Shown piece after piece: positions 32,932 through 41,475 of a stretch of 64,000 nt of DNA. Position numbers and translations under genes: made by a program. How positions within the stretch are numbered: position 1 is the first letter of the stretch; each line of letters begins with the position of its first letter. The stretch is from JBCCXL01 sp039191605 (GTDB lineage Bacteria > Acidobacteriota > Thermoanaerobaculia > Multivoradales > JAHZIX01), in contig JBCCXL010000014.1 in assembly GCA_039191605.1 (NCBI GenBank), positions 124,001-188,000 on the forward strand, given 5' to 3'. Under the pieces are notes generated by a model, which was not told where the DNA came from, made no database searches, and was given only the letters and a program-made list of their open reading frames with translations.

Positions 32932-35115
32932 CTAGGGAAGCAGAGGAGCGAGGAGCGGGTCCTGGCGAGCGGCTGCCTCCAGTCGAGGGTCGCTCTGCAA
33001 TGCCTCCTGGAGTGTTGCTCGGGCGTCGTCGAGCTTTCCGGAATTGGCCTCGAGCCGGGCCAGGGCGAGCTGGCCCTGGGCGTAGCCGGGATGCTGCTCT
33101 TGGCTCTGGAGTAGCCAGCGCCGAGCCTCTTCGGGGCGATCCAGCTGGGCGAGGAGAGCGCCGAGGGAGGCGCCATGGATGAACTCTTCGGGGTTCTTCT
33201 GGGCGAGGCGCAGCAGGTGCTCCGCGGCGGAGGAAGATTGCCCGGCGCCGTGGAGTGCAAAGGCGAGGCGGAGGTGGAGATCACCGTCCTGGGGCGCGAG
33301 CTGGTGAGCTCGCTCTAGAGATTCCGCCGCTCGTTGAGGCTGCCCGGCGAGGCCGAAGGCGGTGCCCAGTCGGCTCCAGGCGGAGGCCCGCTGGGGCTGG
33401 AGCCGCACCAGCTCCTGGAGCTGGGTGACCGCCTCGTCCAGGCGCCGGGCGACGGTGAGGGCCTCGGCGTAGTGCTGGCGCATTTCGGGGTACCAGGGGG
33501 CTCCGTCCACCGCTCGCTTGAGTCGGGAGACCGCCGCGGCGGTTTCGCCGAGGCGCAGCAGAGCCCATCCGGAGCGGGAGAGGGCGTAGGGATTGCGGGG
33601 CTCTTGCCCCAGCACCCGGTCGTAGAGGGCGACAGCGGCGGCGAGGTTTCCGGCCTCGATTCGTGCCTCCGCCTCGCCGAGCAGGTTCCATAGCTCGATG
33701 CGGTCCTTGGGATCCGCCAGCTTCGCCAGCTCTTCCGGCGCGGGCCCCTTGGAGGGGGCGGCTCCCGCTCCGGTGTATCCCAGGGAGCGCAGCTTGGCGA
33801 GGGTCTCTTCGTCCGCGGCGCTGGGTTCCTGAGAGCCGGTCCCAGAGGCTGTGGCCGCCTGCTCCCGCTCTCTCAGCTGGTCCGCCAGGCGGCGAGCCTC
33901 TCGGCGCTGATCGTTGACCAGATTTTCGAGCTCGCCGGGATCCGCCTCGAGCTCGAAGAGCTCCGGTCGCGGCGCTCGAATCAGCTTCCAGCGCTCCTCC
34001 CGCAGGCCGGTGAGGGGAGCCCAGCCGTAGGCGAACCAGGCGCGATAGCTCTCCACCAGAGCGGCGGGGATAGCGATCTCCGCTACTTCCGCTGCTTCTG
34101 CTTCTGCTTCTTCTGCTGAGCGCCGGGGGCCAAGGAAAGGAGTGAGGGAGATGCCTTCGGTGTCTCGAAGGGCCCTGAGGTCGAGCAGATCCAGCAGGGT
34201 CGGGGCAATATCTACCAGGCGAGGGGAGCCCTGCCGCCTCGCTGCGGGGAGATTCCCTGGCCAGTGGAAGACCAGGGGAACCAGAATGGTGGCGTCGTAA
34301 ATGAAGAAACCGTGGGTCGCCTCGCCGTGTTCTCCTAGGCTCTCTCCGTGGTCTGCGGTGAAGACGGTCAGGCGACTTTGATCGCGCCCGCCGTAAACCG
34401 CGAAGAGCTCACCGAGGGCGCGGTCCACCGCCTGCACTTCTGCATCGTAGAGAGCCCGCACCGCCGCGGCCCCCTCCTCCTCAGCATTCGCCGGCCGCAG
34501 ATCCTCTGGCGGATCGTAGGGGTCGTGGGGGTCGTAGAGGTGAATCCACAGGAATGTCGGCTCCGGGTGCTGTTGCAGCCACCGCTGCGCCTCCCGGACC
34601 GTCTCGCGGGCGCGGCGCTCCAGGACTGGGTCGCTGGCGGAGTTCTCCCCTGAAGGCTCGTCATAGAAATCGAAGCCCCGGTCCAGGCCAAAGCCGGACG
34701 CCAGGGGGTAGCCAGAAACGAAAGCCCCGGTCTTCCAGCCCGCGGCTGCCATCCGCTCCGCCAGCGTCGCCACGCCCTCTCCCAGAGGCTGGCCGTTGTC
34801 CCGCACCCCCAGCCGCCCCGGAGTCCATCCGGTCATCAGCGCCGCGTGAGAAGGCAGCGTGATCGGCGTCGGCGCCACTGCCCCCGCCCAGGCGACCCCC
34901 TCCGCTGCGAGGCGGTCCATCACCGGAGTCTCATTCTTTCCCGCGATCCAGCCGAGGGCGTCCGGCCGTAGCGTGTCGACGGTGATCAGCAGGACGTCCG
35001 GGAGCGCTGGTGCTGAGGCCGCTGTCGATGGAGCAGCCTGCTGAGCAGCGGCCGGCAGAGTCAGCAGGAACGCGAGGGTGAGGGAGGCGACGAGGGCCGA
35101 AATTCGATGAATCAT
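32932..35115 (-). CDS. Sulfatase-like phosphohydrolase with C-terminal TPR repeats, exported
   Basis: A 727-aa precursor from ATG 35115 with a clear signal peptide (IHRISALVASLTLAFLLTLPAAAQQ). Residues 40-380 are an alkaline-phosphatase-superfamily domain: DVLLITVDTLRPDALGW, TPITLPSHAALMTG and TADHGESLGEHGEATHG carry the metal ligands. The nucleophile position of the CxPSR motif is Thr86 (TLPSH), so formylglycine-dependent sulfatase chemistry is not expected; a phosphotransferase or phosphodiesterase reaction is more likely. The C-terminal 300 residues hold about six TPR-like repeats (AAVALYDRVLGQEPRNPYALSRSGWALLRLGE and others). It stands alone in the periplasm-directed set. Confidence 0.85.
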   Translation of the reverse strand: MIHRISALVASLTLAFLLTLPAAAQQAAPSTAASAPALPDVLLITVDTLRPDALGWIAGKNETPVMDRLAAEGVAWAGAVAPTPITLPSHAALMTGWTPGRLGVRDNGQPLGEGVATLAERMAAAGWKTGAFVSGYPLASGFGLDRGFDFYDEPSGENSASDPVLERRARETVREAQRWLQQHPEPTFLWIHLYDPHDPYDPPEDLRPANAEEEGAAAVRALYDAEVQAVDRALGELFAVYGGRDQSRLTVFTADHGESLGEHGEATHGFFIYDATILVPLVFHWPGNLPAARRQGSPRLVDIAPTLLDLLDLRALRDTEGISLTPFLGPRRSAEEAEAEAAEVAEIAIPAALVESYRAWFAYGWAPLTGLREERWKLIRAPRPELFELEADPGELENLVNDQRREARRLADQLREREQAATASGTGSQEPSAADEETLAKLRSLGYTGAGAAPSKGPAPEELAKLADPKDRIELWNLLGEAEARIEAGNLAAAVALYDRVLGQEPRNPYALSRSGWALLRLGETAAAVSRLKRAVDGAPWYPEMRQHYAEALTVARRLDEAVTQLQELVRLQPQRASAWSRLGTAFGLAGQPQRAAESLERAHQLAPQDGDLHLRLAFALHGAGQSSSAAEHLLRLAQKNPEEFIHGASLGALLAQLDRPEEARRWLLQSQEQHPGYAQGQLALARLEANSGKLDDARATLQEALQSDPRLEAAARQDPLLAPLLP

Positions 35116-35262
35116 GATGCCTGGCAAGCTACCCCAGGGGGTGAGGTGGCGCAAGGCGGGAGGATGGTGTCAAAGGGGTGTCTGACAGCATTCATTGACA
35201 ATTCAAAATATTTTTAACAGTGCTTGACAGTGTTTGGTCGGCTGCAACATGGCTAGAGTCTT

Positions 35263-35278
35263 TGGCATAGCAATTGCT
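35263..35278 (+). promoter_or_regulatory. Sigma-54 promoter of the first GH18-like gene
   Basis: TGGCATAGCAATTGCT matches the sigma-54 consensus (TGGCACRNNNNTTGCW) at all positions but the sixth (T for C). TGACA or TGTCA elements at 35168, 35183, 35196 and 35225 lie 35-95 bp upstream, where an enhancer-binding protein would sit, with an AT-rich tract between. Transcription would start near 35289. Confidence 0.6.
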
Positions 35279-35384
35279 CTATAAGTCAAAGAGTGAAGAC
35301 GTCTTGCTCACGAGCAGCTCCCCGATTCACTCACTGGACTCGCACTGGGAACGACAAAGAACCAATCAACTGGAGAAAAGCGCT

Positions 35385-36305
35385 ATGCCAAAGAACGATC
35401 TGTTGCCTCGCGGCAGAGGCCTTTACGCGACCTTCCCCAACATCGACACTCCCGCCACGAGCACCTTCCAAAATTATCTGAGCAATGGCTTGCGCCGATT
35501 CTCGGTTTTCGTCTTCGTGCCGGGAACGGAGTCCCTGCCGACGACCGCTGACTGGTACACGACGGAGGACGGCGGGCAGCCGCAGGGTCTCAATACCAAC
35601 GGTGGCTCAACGGTGCAGAGCTGGCAACAGTTCTTCTCTGAGCTCAATCAGCAGGGCGTGGAAGTTGGTTTCGTCTTCGGCGGAGAAGGTGGAACCGAAA
35701 ACTTGGGGACCATGCTGAAGGGCCTGAACGCCGATGCCCAGAGCTTCAGCGCATTCGTCGAGGTCCTTCGCTCCTACCATGTCTCCTATATCGAGTTTGA
35801 TATCGAGGGATCCTGGGACACGCCGCCGGATTTCGCGACGGAGTTTCAGGCATTTGCCCAGAATCTGACCACCCAATCCTCGAACCAGATCTCCACCGTC
35901 ATCGGCGCTAGCGCCCCGGTAGGGACCGTCAACGGATTGGCGAGCAACATTCCGAGCTATCTCGACCATGACTTTGCCGCAGCTCATAACGTCTACTTCA
36001 ACGTCTACACCTACTACACCCTCGAAATCGACAACGTCCTGAACGATCCGTCACCGTGGCTCCCCAGCGATACCTTGATCAGCCCGAGTCAAATCGGCTT
36101 TGCCGTCACCGCTAACGCCACGACTCCCGCTCCCCCGGGGCAGGTCACCTTCACGGAGTTCATGCAGGATTTCCCGAACTCTACCTTTCGGAATACCGTG
36201 GAAGAGAATTACTCCGGCATGACCGTTTGGGTTTGGTGGCATGGAGCGACGAAGTATCCCTCCTCCAACGTGTTCGAACTCTTCCAGGCTATCCCGGGGA
36301 GCTGA
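35385..36305 (+). CDS. GH18-like (chitinase-fold) protein, paralogue A
   Basis: From ATG 35385 (GGAG about 10 nt upstream) the product is 306 aa. The pattern fits a glycoside hydrolase family 18 barrel: VGFVFGGEGG (like the SxGG strand), YIEFDIEG at 136-142 (the DxxDxDxE box, with Glu141 as the catalytic candidate but the two earlier Asp positions changed), YFNVYTYYTLE (like MxYD) and a closing MTVWVWWHG strand. I see no signal peptide, so it may act in the cytosol or leave by another route. A near-identical gene follows at 37507 with a toxin-antitoxin module between. Enzymatic activity is uncertain because the acid-motif is degenerate; a carbohydrate-binding or peptidoglycan-related role is possible. 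Confidence 0.75.
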   Translation: MPKNDLLPRGRGLYATFPNIDTPATSTFQNYLSNGLRRFSVFVFVPGTESLPTTADWYTTEDGGQPQGLNTNGGSTVQSWQQFFSELNQQGVEVGFVFGGEGGTENLGTMLKGLNADAQSFSAFVEVLRSYHVSYIEFDIEGSWDTPPDFATEFQAFAQNLTTQSSNQISTVIGASAPVGTVNGLASNIPSYLDHDFAAAHNVYFNVYTYYTLEIDNVLNDPSPWLPSDTLISPSQIGFAVTANATTPAPPGQVTFTEFMQDFPNSTFRNTVEENYSGMTVWVWWHGATKYPSSNVFELFQAIPGS

Positions 36306-36675
36306 GTTCAGGGGGGGTAGATTTCAAAGAGGATTTCTGCCCCCCTGCTGGATCGTCCCTGACCTCTTGGGCTTATTTTATTTTGCATGTCTCGGTGGCT
36401 CATTGATGATCTTCGGCGTGCCGTTGGCAAGAGCGAAAGGGGACCTCGGGGCTCGTCGGCAAATATAAGGCCCACGAGCCCCTCGATCGTCTCGCCGAAA
36501 ACCTTGCTCAGCAGAGAGCGAAGGCGGTGTTCAAGAAGCTCTATCAGATTGCCCGCGACAAGCTTTTTCCCCGCATTCCGGGATTGCTCACACATCTCGA
36601 GAGCATCATGTGGCCAATGTGAGGGTCTCTCGGTGGGCCGAACGCTAGGGGTGGGGAAGTGAAGGGGATGTGGGT
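36306..36675. other. Gap between GH18-like gene and ParE
   Basis: About 370 bp. The only coding-like content is a short gene remnant at 36410-36622; the rest is featureless. Confidence 0.5.
36410..36622 (+). pseudogene. Remnant of a gene 3' end
   Basis: A frame opening after a stop at 36407 encodes a protein-like stretch without a good start: GKYKAHEPLDRLAENLAQQR, then a helical, Lys-rich run to LTHLESIMWPM before TGA at 36620. The amphipathic helices and balanced codon use look like a true C terminus rather than noise. I cannot identify the family. It suggests that a gene was lost here when the duplicated region or the ParDE module was rearranged. Confidence 0.35.
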
Positions 36676-37053
36676 TCAGCCACCTCGTTCCAGTTCCTCA
36701 TCAGGCTTCAGCAAGGACGCCAGATTGCGCGAACCATGCAGGATGCGAGCGACTTGGATGGGCTTGCTCTTTGGGTCGTACAGAATGAGATAGCGATGGA
36801 CGGGCCACCATCTGAAGTCGTGGCCAGTGATTTCAGTTCTAAGAAATCCAATGGCGGGAGCGAAGGCCAATCGGTCGAGTGCCGAAAAGATGTCGTCCAG
36901 CAAGCTCTCGACGATCTCTACGCTGCCACTCTGCTGACCGACGAACTCGATGATGTCGTCTAGATCTGAATTCGCCTTTGGAGAGAGTCTCCATTCCGGA
37001 GCCTTATCTGCCGCCGCCAAAGCGCTCTCGGATTCGCCGCTTCTGCCGTTCAA
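36676..37053 (-). CDS. parE: ParE/RelE superfamily toxin
   Basis: A 125-aa protein whose core begins WRLSPKANSDLDDIIEFVGQQSG, the standard ParE opening, and continues with LRTEITGHDFRWWPVHRYLILYDPKSKPIQVARILHGSRNL, the family's closing strands with the conserved Arg-Ile-Hxxx-R pattern. ParE toxins poison DNA gyrase and are neutralised by ParD. The first 15 residues extend beyond the usual start. It overlaps the antitoxin gene by 50 nt. The module sits between the two GH18-like paralogues, on the opposite strand. Confidence 0.9.
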   Translation of the reverse strand: MNGRSGESESALAAADKAPEWRLSPKANSDLDDIIEFVGQQSGSVEIVESLLDDIFSALDRLAFAPAIGFLRTEITGHDFRWWPVHRYLILYDPKSKPIQVARILHGSRNLASLLKPDEELERGG

Positions 37054-37357
37054 TCACCTCGGACCGCTCGATCCAGCCTTCTTCCGCGCCGGAGCGCATA
37101 CCCTCTTCGACGAGCGACCGTACGTGACGCCGGGCGCGTTCGAGAAGCTCTGGTGGAAGCTGATGCTCTTCCGCTTCAGTCAATCCTTGGTAGAGCCACT
37201 TCTCCAGCAGCCGCTGGTGTTCGGCTTCTTCCAACAACCGTAGCCCGTCCCGCACGACTTCGCTGGCGGTGCGGTAGCGGCCGGCTTCGACCTGGGAGCG
37301 AACGAAGTGATCTTGTTCCGGGGGTAGGGAGACATTCATTGTTTGTCGAGTGGCCAT
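37004..37357 (-). CDS. parD: ParD-like antitoxin
   Basis: From ATG 37357 the protein starts ATRQTMNVSLPPEQDHFVRSQVEAGRYRTASEVVRDGLRLLEE, the ParD ribbon-helix-helix, which binds DNA. The remaining 75 residues are a charged helical extension that would wrap the toxin; this is longer than in standard ParD. A 12-codon upstream extension is unlikely. A TTGACA on the minus strand (37393-37388) could be the -35 of the operon promoter, but the -10 is weak (CAAACT). The ParD-ParE order, antitoxin first, is typical. Confidence 0.88.
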   Translation of the reverse strand: MATRQTMNVSLPPEQDHFVRSQVEAGRYRTASEVVRDGLRLLEEAEHQRLLEKWLYQGLTEAEEHQLPPELLERARRHVRSLVEEGMRSGAEEGWIERSEVIERQKRRIRERFGGGR

Positions 37358-37506
37358 AGGGAGAGTTTGGCAGGGGGGTTCGGCGTGTGTCAATCATTGC
37401 CACGGAGCGTGAGCCTGCCCAAGATAGCTCCTGTAAGGCGACATACAGTTGGAAGCGAGTATCCTGTTCCCCCCACACCTCCACCGAGCAGAAAGGCCTT
37501 TCGAAT

Positions 37507-38427
37507 ATGCCGCAGTCGACACCGCTTCCACGAGGCAAAGGCCTCTACGCGACCTTCGTCAACGTCAACGCTCCCAACATCAGCGTCTTCCAGAGTTATC
37601 TGGATGGCGGCTTGCGTCGACTCTCGGTCTTCGTCTTTGTGCCCGGCACGGATTCCCTGCCGACGACCGCCGGCTGGTACACCACCAAGGAAGGCAACCA
37701 GCCCCAGGGTCTGGACACCAACGGGAGCTCGACGGTACAGAGTTGGCAGCAGCTCTTCTCCGAGCTGAATCAGCAGGGGGTGGACGTCGGCTTTGTCTTT
37801 GGTGGAGAAGGGGGGACCAGGCATCTGGGAACGATGCTGAAGGGGCTGAATGCCGATGAGCAGAGCTTCCGTCAATTCGTCGAGGTGCTTCAGTCGTACC
37901 ATGTCTCCTATATCGAATTCGATATCGAAGGTACCTGGGACACGCCGCCGGACTTCGCCACGGAATTTCAGGCATTCGCTCAGAATCTGACAACCCAATC
38001 CGGTGGCGAGATCTCCATCTTGATCGGTGCCAGCGCCCCGGTGGGTACGGTCGACGGTGCGTCGAGCAATCTTCCCAGCTATCTCGACAACGACTTTGCT
38101 GTCGCTCACAACGTCTATTTCAACGTCTACACCTACTACACCCTCGAGGTCGACAACGTCCTCACCGATCCATCGCCGTGGATTCCCAGCGACACCTCCA
38201 TCGGTTCAGATCGCATTGGTTTCGCCGTCAGCTCCAACGCCAAGACCCATGCCCCTGAAGGGCAAGTCAACTTCACGGAGTTCATGCAGAGCTTCCCGAG
38301 CTCGACCTTCCGAAGCACCGTGGCCGAGAGCTACCTCGGAATGTGCGTGTGGGTTTGGTGGCATCGAGAGAGGATGTATCCAAGCGCCAACGTGCTCGAG
38401 CTCTTCGAGGCGATTCCGGGAAGTTGA
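37507..38427 (+). CDS. GH18-like (chitinase-fold) protein, paralogue B
   Basis: The product is 306 aa from ATG 37507 (AAAGG about 10 nt upstream), the same length as paralogue A and highly similar along the whole sequence. The barrel motifs are kept: VGFVFGGEGG, YIEFDIEG, YFNVYTYYTLE and VWVWWHRE. Glu of FDIE is conserved. There is again no signal peptide. Unlike paralogue A, its upstream region shows no sigma-54 site, so the two copies are probably expressed differently. The duplication is old enough for many scattered substitutions but no indels. Function is not known. Confidence 0.75.
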   Translation: MPQSTPLPRGKGLYATFVNVNAPNISVFQSYLDGGLRRLSVFVFVPGTDSLPTTAGWYTTKEGNQPQGLDTNGSSTVQSWQQLFSELNQQGVDVGFVFGGEGGTRHLGTMLKGLNADEQSFRQFVEVLQSYHVSYIEFDIEGTWDTPPDFATEFQAFAQNLTTQSGGEISILIGASAPVGTVDGASSNLPSYLDNDFAVAHNVYFNVYTYYTLEVDNVLTDPSPWIPSDTSIGSDRIGFAVSSNAKTHAPEGQVNFTEFMQSFPSSTFRSTVAESYLGMCVWVWWHRERMYPSANVLELFEAIPGS

Positions 38428-38660
38428 GTTCGGGGGGGCAGGGGGCGAAGAGGAGCAGCTGCTGAATCTCCGCTTCGCGTGATGCGTCCCTACGATTCGA
38501 GCCCGCGTTGAGGGGCTCTGAGTCCTGAATCGGGAGCTAACTTCGCGAGATTCCAGGCGAATCAGGGTGAAGAGCGAATCCACGGACGCTCAAGTGCAAT
38601 GCTGGATCCGATCCTCGCAGCTCAATTCGAAACGCCGAGGGCGCGATCGAGCTGGGTTCC

Positions 38661-39284
38661 TCAAGCTCTAGCTGATTCTTCGCGAAGTCGATCGACGTAG
38701 AGTCTATGATTTTGGGAGAGGTCGGTTGCGTTCAGGATATCGAGGTAAGGCTTGACGGCCTCGTGAGCAGCTCTCGAATCTCCCTGCCGTAGATACGAGC
38801 GGGCGAGGTCGCAAGAGGCAGCCGCAGCTTCGAGCCGATGGCCTCCGGCTTGGAGTGTCGATGTGGCTGCGAGCAGCTGAGCTTGGGCCCCGACGCTGTC
38901 CCCTCGTTCCAGTAGGAGGAGCCCCAGGGTCCAGATGGGATAGCTGGATTCAAAGCTCGTGAACTGATTTTGTAGAGTCATGGCGACGTCGAGGTAGGGC
39001 TCGGCGAGGTCAAGGTTCCCCAGGTCGATCTGACCTCTCGCGATGTTGTGACTGAGCGCTCCGGCCAAGCGAGGTCGATCCCCAAGGTGGAGCTCCATGG
39101 CGCCCATGGCCCAGCGCACGCTTTCCTCCGGTTGATGCCGGAGATAGTGAAGAGCGGATAGTTTGCACCGAACTTCCGCCTCACCCACTGCATTGCCGAG
39201 CAGCTGGAAGTAGATCAGGGCTCGCGTCAAGAGCAGGTTGCAGCGAGCAAATCGACGGATGATGATCTCACCGTCGTAATCCAC
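38661..39284 (-). CDS. TPR-repeat protein, probably a truncated regulator
   Basis: A 207-aa helical protein with tetratricopeptide-like repeats: LTRALIYFQLLGNAVGEAEVRCKLSALHY, AGALSHNIARGQIDLGNLDLAEPYLDVAM and AAASCDLARSYLRQGDSRAAHEAVKPY. The GTG start at 39284 comes directly after an in-frame stop and has no clear ribosome binding site. The reading frame upstream (39285-39538, minus) is open in another frame with an acidic, charged sequence, so this may be the 3' part of a larger gene broken by a frameshift. No enzymatic domain is visible. Confidence 0.5.
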   Translation of the reverse strand: MDYDGEIIIRRFARCNLLLTRALIYFQLLGNAVGEAEVRCKLSALHYLRHQPEESVRWAMGAMELHLGDRPRLAGALSHNIARGQIDLGNLDLAEPYLDVAMTLQNQFTSFESSYPIWTLGLLLLERGDSVGAQAQLLAATSTLQAGGHRLEAAAASCDLARSYLRQGDSRAAHEAVKPYLDILNATDLSQNHRLYVDRLREESARA

Positions 39285-39638
39285 TGGGCCTTAGAGAAGA
39301 TAACCTCTGTCGAGCTCCGCCTGTCCTCGCTCCAGGCTTCCTGACCGTCTTGTTGGTGCACTACCTCGACGTTCTCGTGTGGGTGCGGCGGTGGAGCGAG
39401 CTTCCTCACCAGAGGGAGTTGATCCACTCCTGCTAGAAGCGGATTAATGAGGGCTTCCGGTGGTGTCTCGAGCCCAGAGACGAGCATGGAATCGTTGTGA
39501 TTCCGAAAAAAATCTCTTCCCCTGTCGAGTTCCCCCACCCTGCTTCGTCTACTAGTTGAACGCGCCGCCGCGGTGGCGGTCGCGGGCTAGATACACTGAA
39601 GCGCCGGGGCACGGAAGCCTCGGCAAGGAGAGGAAGAG
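39285..39638. other. Gap with possible broken 5' part of the TPR gene
   Basis: A minus-strand frame (39538-39227) begins GELDRGRDFFRNHND and overlaps the TPR gene in another frame. It has no recognisable domain. It may be a frameshifted N-terminal part. The last 80 bp are the promoter region of the DGPF gene. Confidence 0.4.
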
Positions 39639-39989
39639 ATGGAACAATTTCTACTGCTGGCGCTAGACGATCCCCACCACGCGGAAGAGCTCTCCCCGCA
39701 GGAGATGCAGGCGATCATCGCGAAGTATCAGGCCTGGGTGGATGGGCTGGCGGAGGCCGGTCAGCTGGTGTCGAGCCAAAAGCTGGCGGACGGCGAGGGC
39801 CGGGTGCTGCGGACGGTGAACGGCGGGCTGGAGGTGGTGGACGGGCCCTATACGGAGACCAAGGAGGTGGTGGGGGGGTATTTCCTCATCCGCGCCGAGA
39901 GCTACGACGCGGCGGTGGCCATCGCCCGCAGCTGCCCCCACGTAGAGGGCGGGATGACGATGGAAGTGCGGCGAATCGAGCAGACGTGA
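39639..39989 (+). CDS. DGPF (YCII-related) domain protein
   Basis: A 116-aa ferredoxin-fold protein with the DGPF-family signature VVDGPYTETKEVVGGYFLIRAESYDAAVAIARSCP. AAGGAGAGGAAG before the ATG is a strong ribosome binding site. In bacteria with ECF42 sigma factors, one or more DGPF proteins are encoded beside the sigma gene and are thought to act in the same circuit; here the stop overlaps the sigma factor's GTG start (GTGA). No catalytic role is established for this family. The ECF42 neighbour makes the assignment secure. Confidence 0.92.
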   Translation: MEQFLLLALDDPHHAEELSPQEMQAIIAKYQAWVDGLAEAGQLVSSQKLADGEGRVLRTVNGGLEVVDGPYTETKEVVGGYFLIRAESYDAAVAIARSCPHVEGGMTMEVRRIEQT

Positions 39990-41377
39990 GAACGCCGATT
40001 CCCGCCTTCGACGAGGCGCCCTCGACTTCGGAAGAACGGTCTTCCGGAGGCGGGGGCGCTAGCCCGTCGGCGGCGAAGCCGCCCGCCGGGGAGCCCTCGG
40101 TGAATGAGCTGGTGGACTCTCTCTTTCGCCGCGAGTTCGGCGCCCTGACCGCTTCTCTGGTGCGCCGCCTCGGCCCCCGTCACGTGGCGCTGGCGGAGGA
40201 CTCGGTGCAGCAGGCGATGCTGCAGGCGCTGCGCACCTGGCCCTTTGCCGGCGTTCCCCGCCAGCCGACGGCCTGGCTGCGACAGGTGGCCCGCAACCGG
40301 GCGCTTGACTATCTGCGGCGGCGGGGAGTCTGGGCCCAGAAGGAGGAGGTGCTCCAACGTCAGCTGCGGCGGGTGGAGGTGCCGGAGGGGGAGCAGCGCG
40401 TTCTGGAGAGCGAGGGCGAGTCACTGCAGGACGACGAGCTTCGGCTGCTCTTCCTGTGCTGTCATCCGGCCCTCTCGTCGTCGTCGCGGGTCGCCCTCAC
40501 CCTGAAGGTGGCGGCGGGCTTCTCGGCGCGGGAGATCTCCCGCGCCTACCTAGTGGCGGAGAGCACGGTGGCCCAGCGCCTGGTGCGGGCGCGCCGAACC
40601 CTGCGGCGGCTGGGGGATGAGTCGGTGTGGGGCCCGGGAGATGACGGTTGGGCGACGGCGGTGGAGGAGCGGAGGAGCACCGTGCTGGAGGCGCTGTATT
40701 CCCTCTTCAACGCCGGCTACAACGCTCACGAAGGAGACCAGCTGATTCGCCAAGATTTGTGCCGGGAAGCGCTGCGCCTGGTGCGCTGCCTGGCCCTGCA
40801 CCCTCGCTTCGGGGATCCCAGCGCCCATGCCCTGGCTTCCCTGATGGCCTTTCAGAGCTCTCGGCTGCCGGCTCGCCAGCGGGGTGCGCAGGCCGGGGAG
40901 GTCTGCTGGGTTCCCCTGGCTGAGCAGGATCGCGGGCGCTGGGACCGGCGGCTGGTGCGCCGGGGCTTCGAGCATCTCGCGGCGGCATCTGCCGGCAATG
41001 AGCTCACGGTGTACCACCTCGAGGCGGCCATCGCCTCGCATCATGCCGGGGCGACGAGCTGGGAGGAAACCCCCTGGGGAGAGATTCTCGCGCTCTACGA
41101 TCAGCTCCTGATCCTGCGGCCGAGCCCGGTGGTGCGCCTCAATCGAGTGGTGGCGCTGGCGGCGGTAGAGGGAGTGGAGTTGGCCCTCGCGGAGCTGCGA
41201 GGGGCCTGGGCTGAGGAGCTGGATTCTTATCATTGGCTTCACGCGACGGCGGCTCACCTGATGGCCGAGGCCGGAGACTCGCCGGGGGCGAGGGAGCGGC
41301 TGCAGCGGGCGCTGGAATGCGAGATGAGCGAGCCGGAGCGGCGCCTATTGTCGAGGAGGCTGGAGGAGCTCTCGTAG
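39986..41377 (+). CDS. ECF sigma factor, ECF42 group
   Basis: This 463-aa protein starts at a GTG overlapping the stop of the DGPF gene. Sigma region 2 is clear (VNELVDSLFRREFGALTASLVRRLG, QPTAWLRQVARNRALDYLRR), then region 4 (LTLKVAAGFSAREISRAYLVAESTVAQRLVRARRTLRR), followed by a long C-terminal helical domain of about 200 residues (YHLEAAIASHHAGA, RLNRVVALAAVEGVELALAEL) typical of ECF42 and thought to act in place of an anti-sigma factor. Length and DGPF partner agree with ECF42. The signal it answers to is not known. Confidence 0.93.
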   Translation: MRTPIPAFDEAPSTSEERSSGGGGASPSAAKPPAGEPSVNELVDSLFRREFGALTASLVRRLGPRHVALAEDSVQQAMLQALRTWPFAGVPRQPTAWLRQVARNRALDYLRRRGVWAQKEEVLQRQLRRVEVPEGEQRVLESEGESLQDDELRLLFLCCHPALSSSSRVALTLKVAAGFSAREISRAYLVAESTVAQRLVRARRTLRRLGDESVWGPGDDGWATAVEERRSTVLEALYSLFNAGYNAHEGDQLIRQDLCREALRLVRCLALHPRFGDPSAHALASLMAFQSSRLPARQRGAQAGEVCWVPLAEQDRGRWDRRLVRRGFEHLAAASAGNELTVYHLEAAIASHHAGATSWEETPWGEILALYDQLLILRPSPVVRLNRVVALAAVEGVELALAELRGAWAEELDSYHWLHATAAHLMAEAGDSPGARERLQRALECEMSEPERRLLSRRLEELS

Positions 41378-41475
41378 CGGCTCGCGATTTTCCCTCGCTC
41401 CATCTGGCCCTCTCTGGGCTCGGCTGGGTTGAGCCGGGCGCACCTGCGCTCACCGCCAGCTCTCGAAGGCAGACC

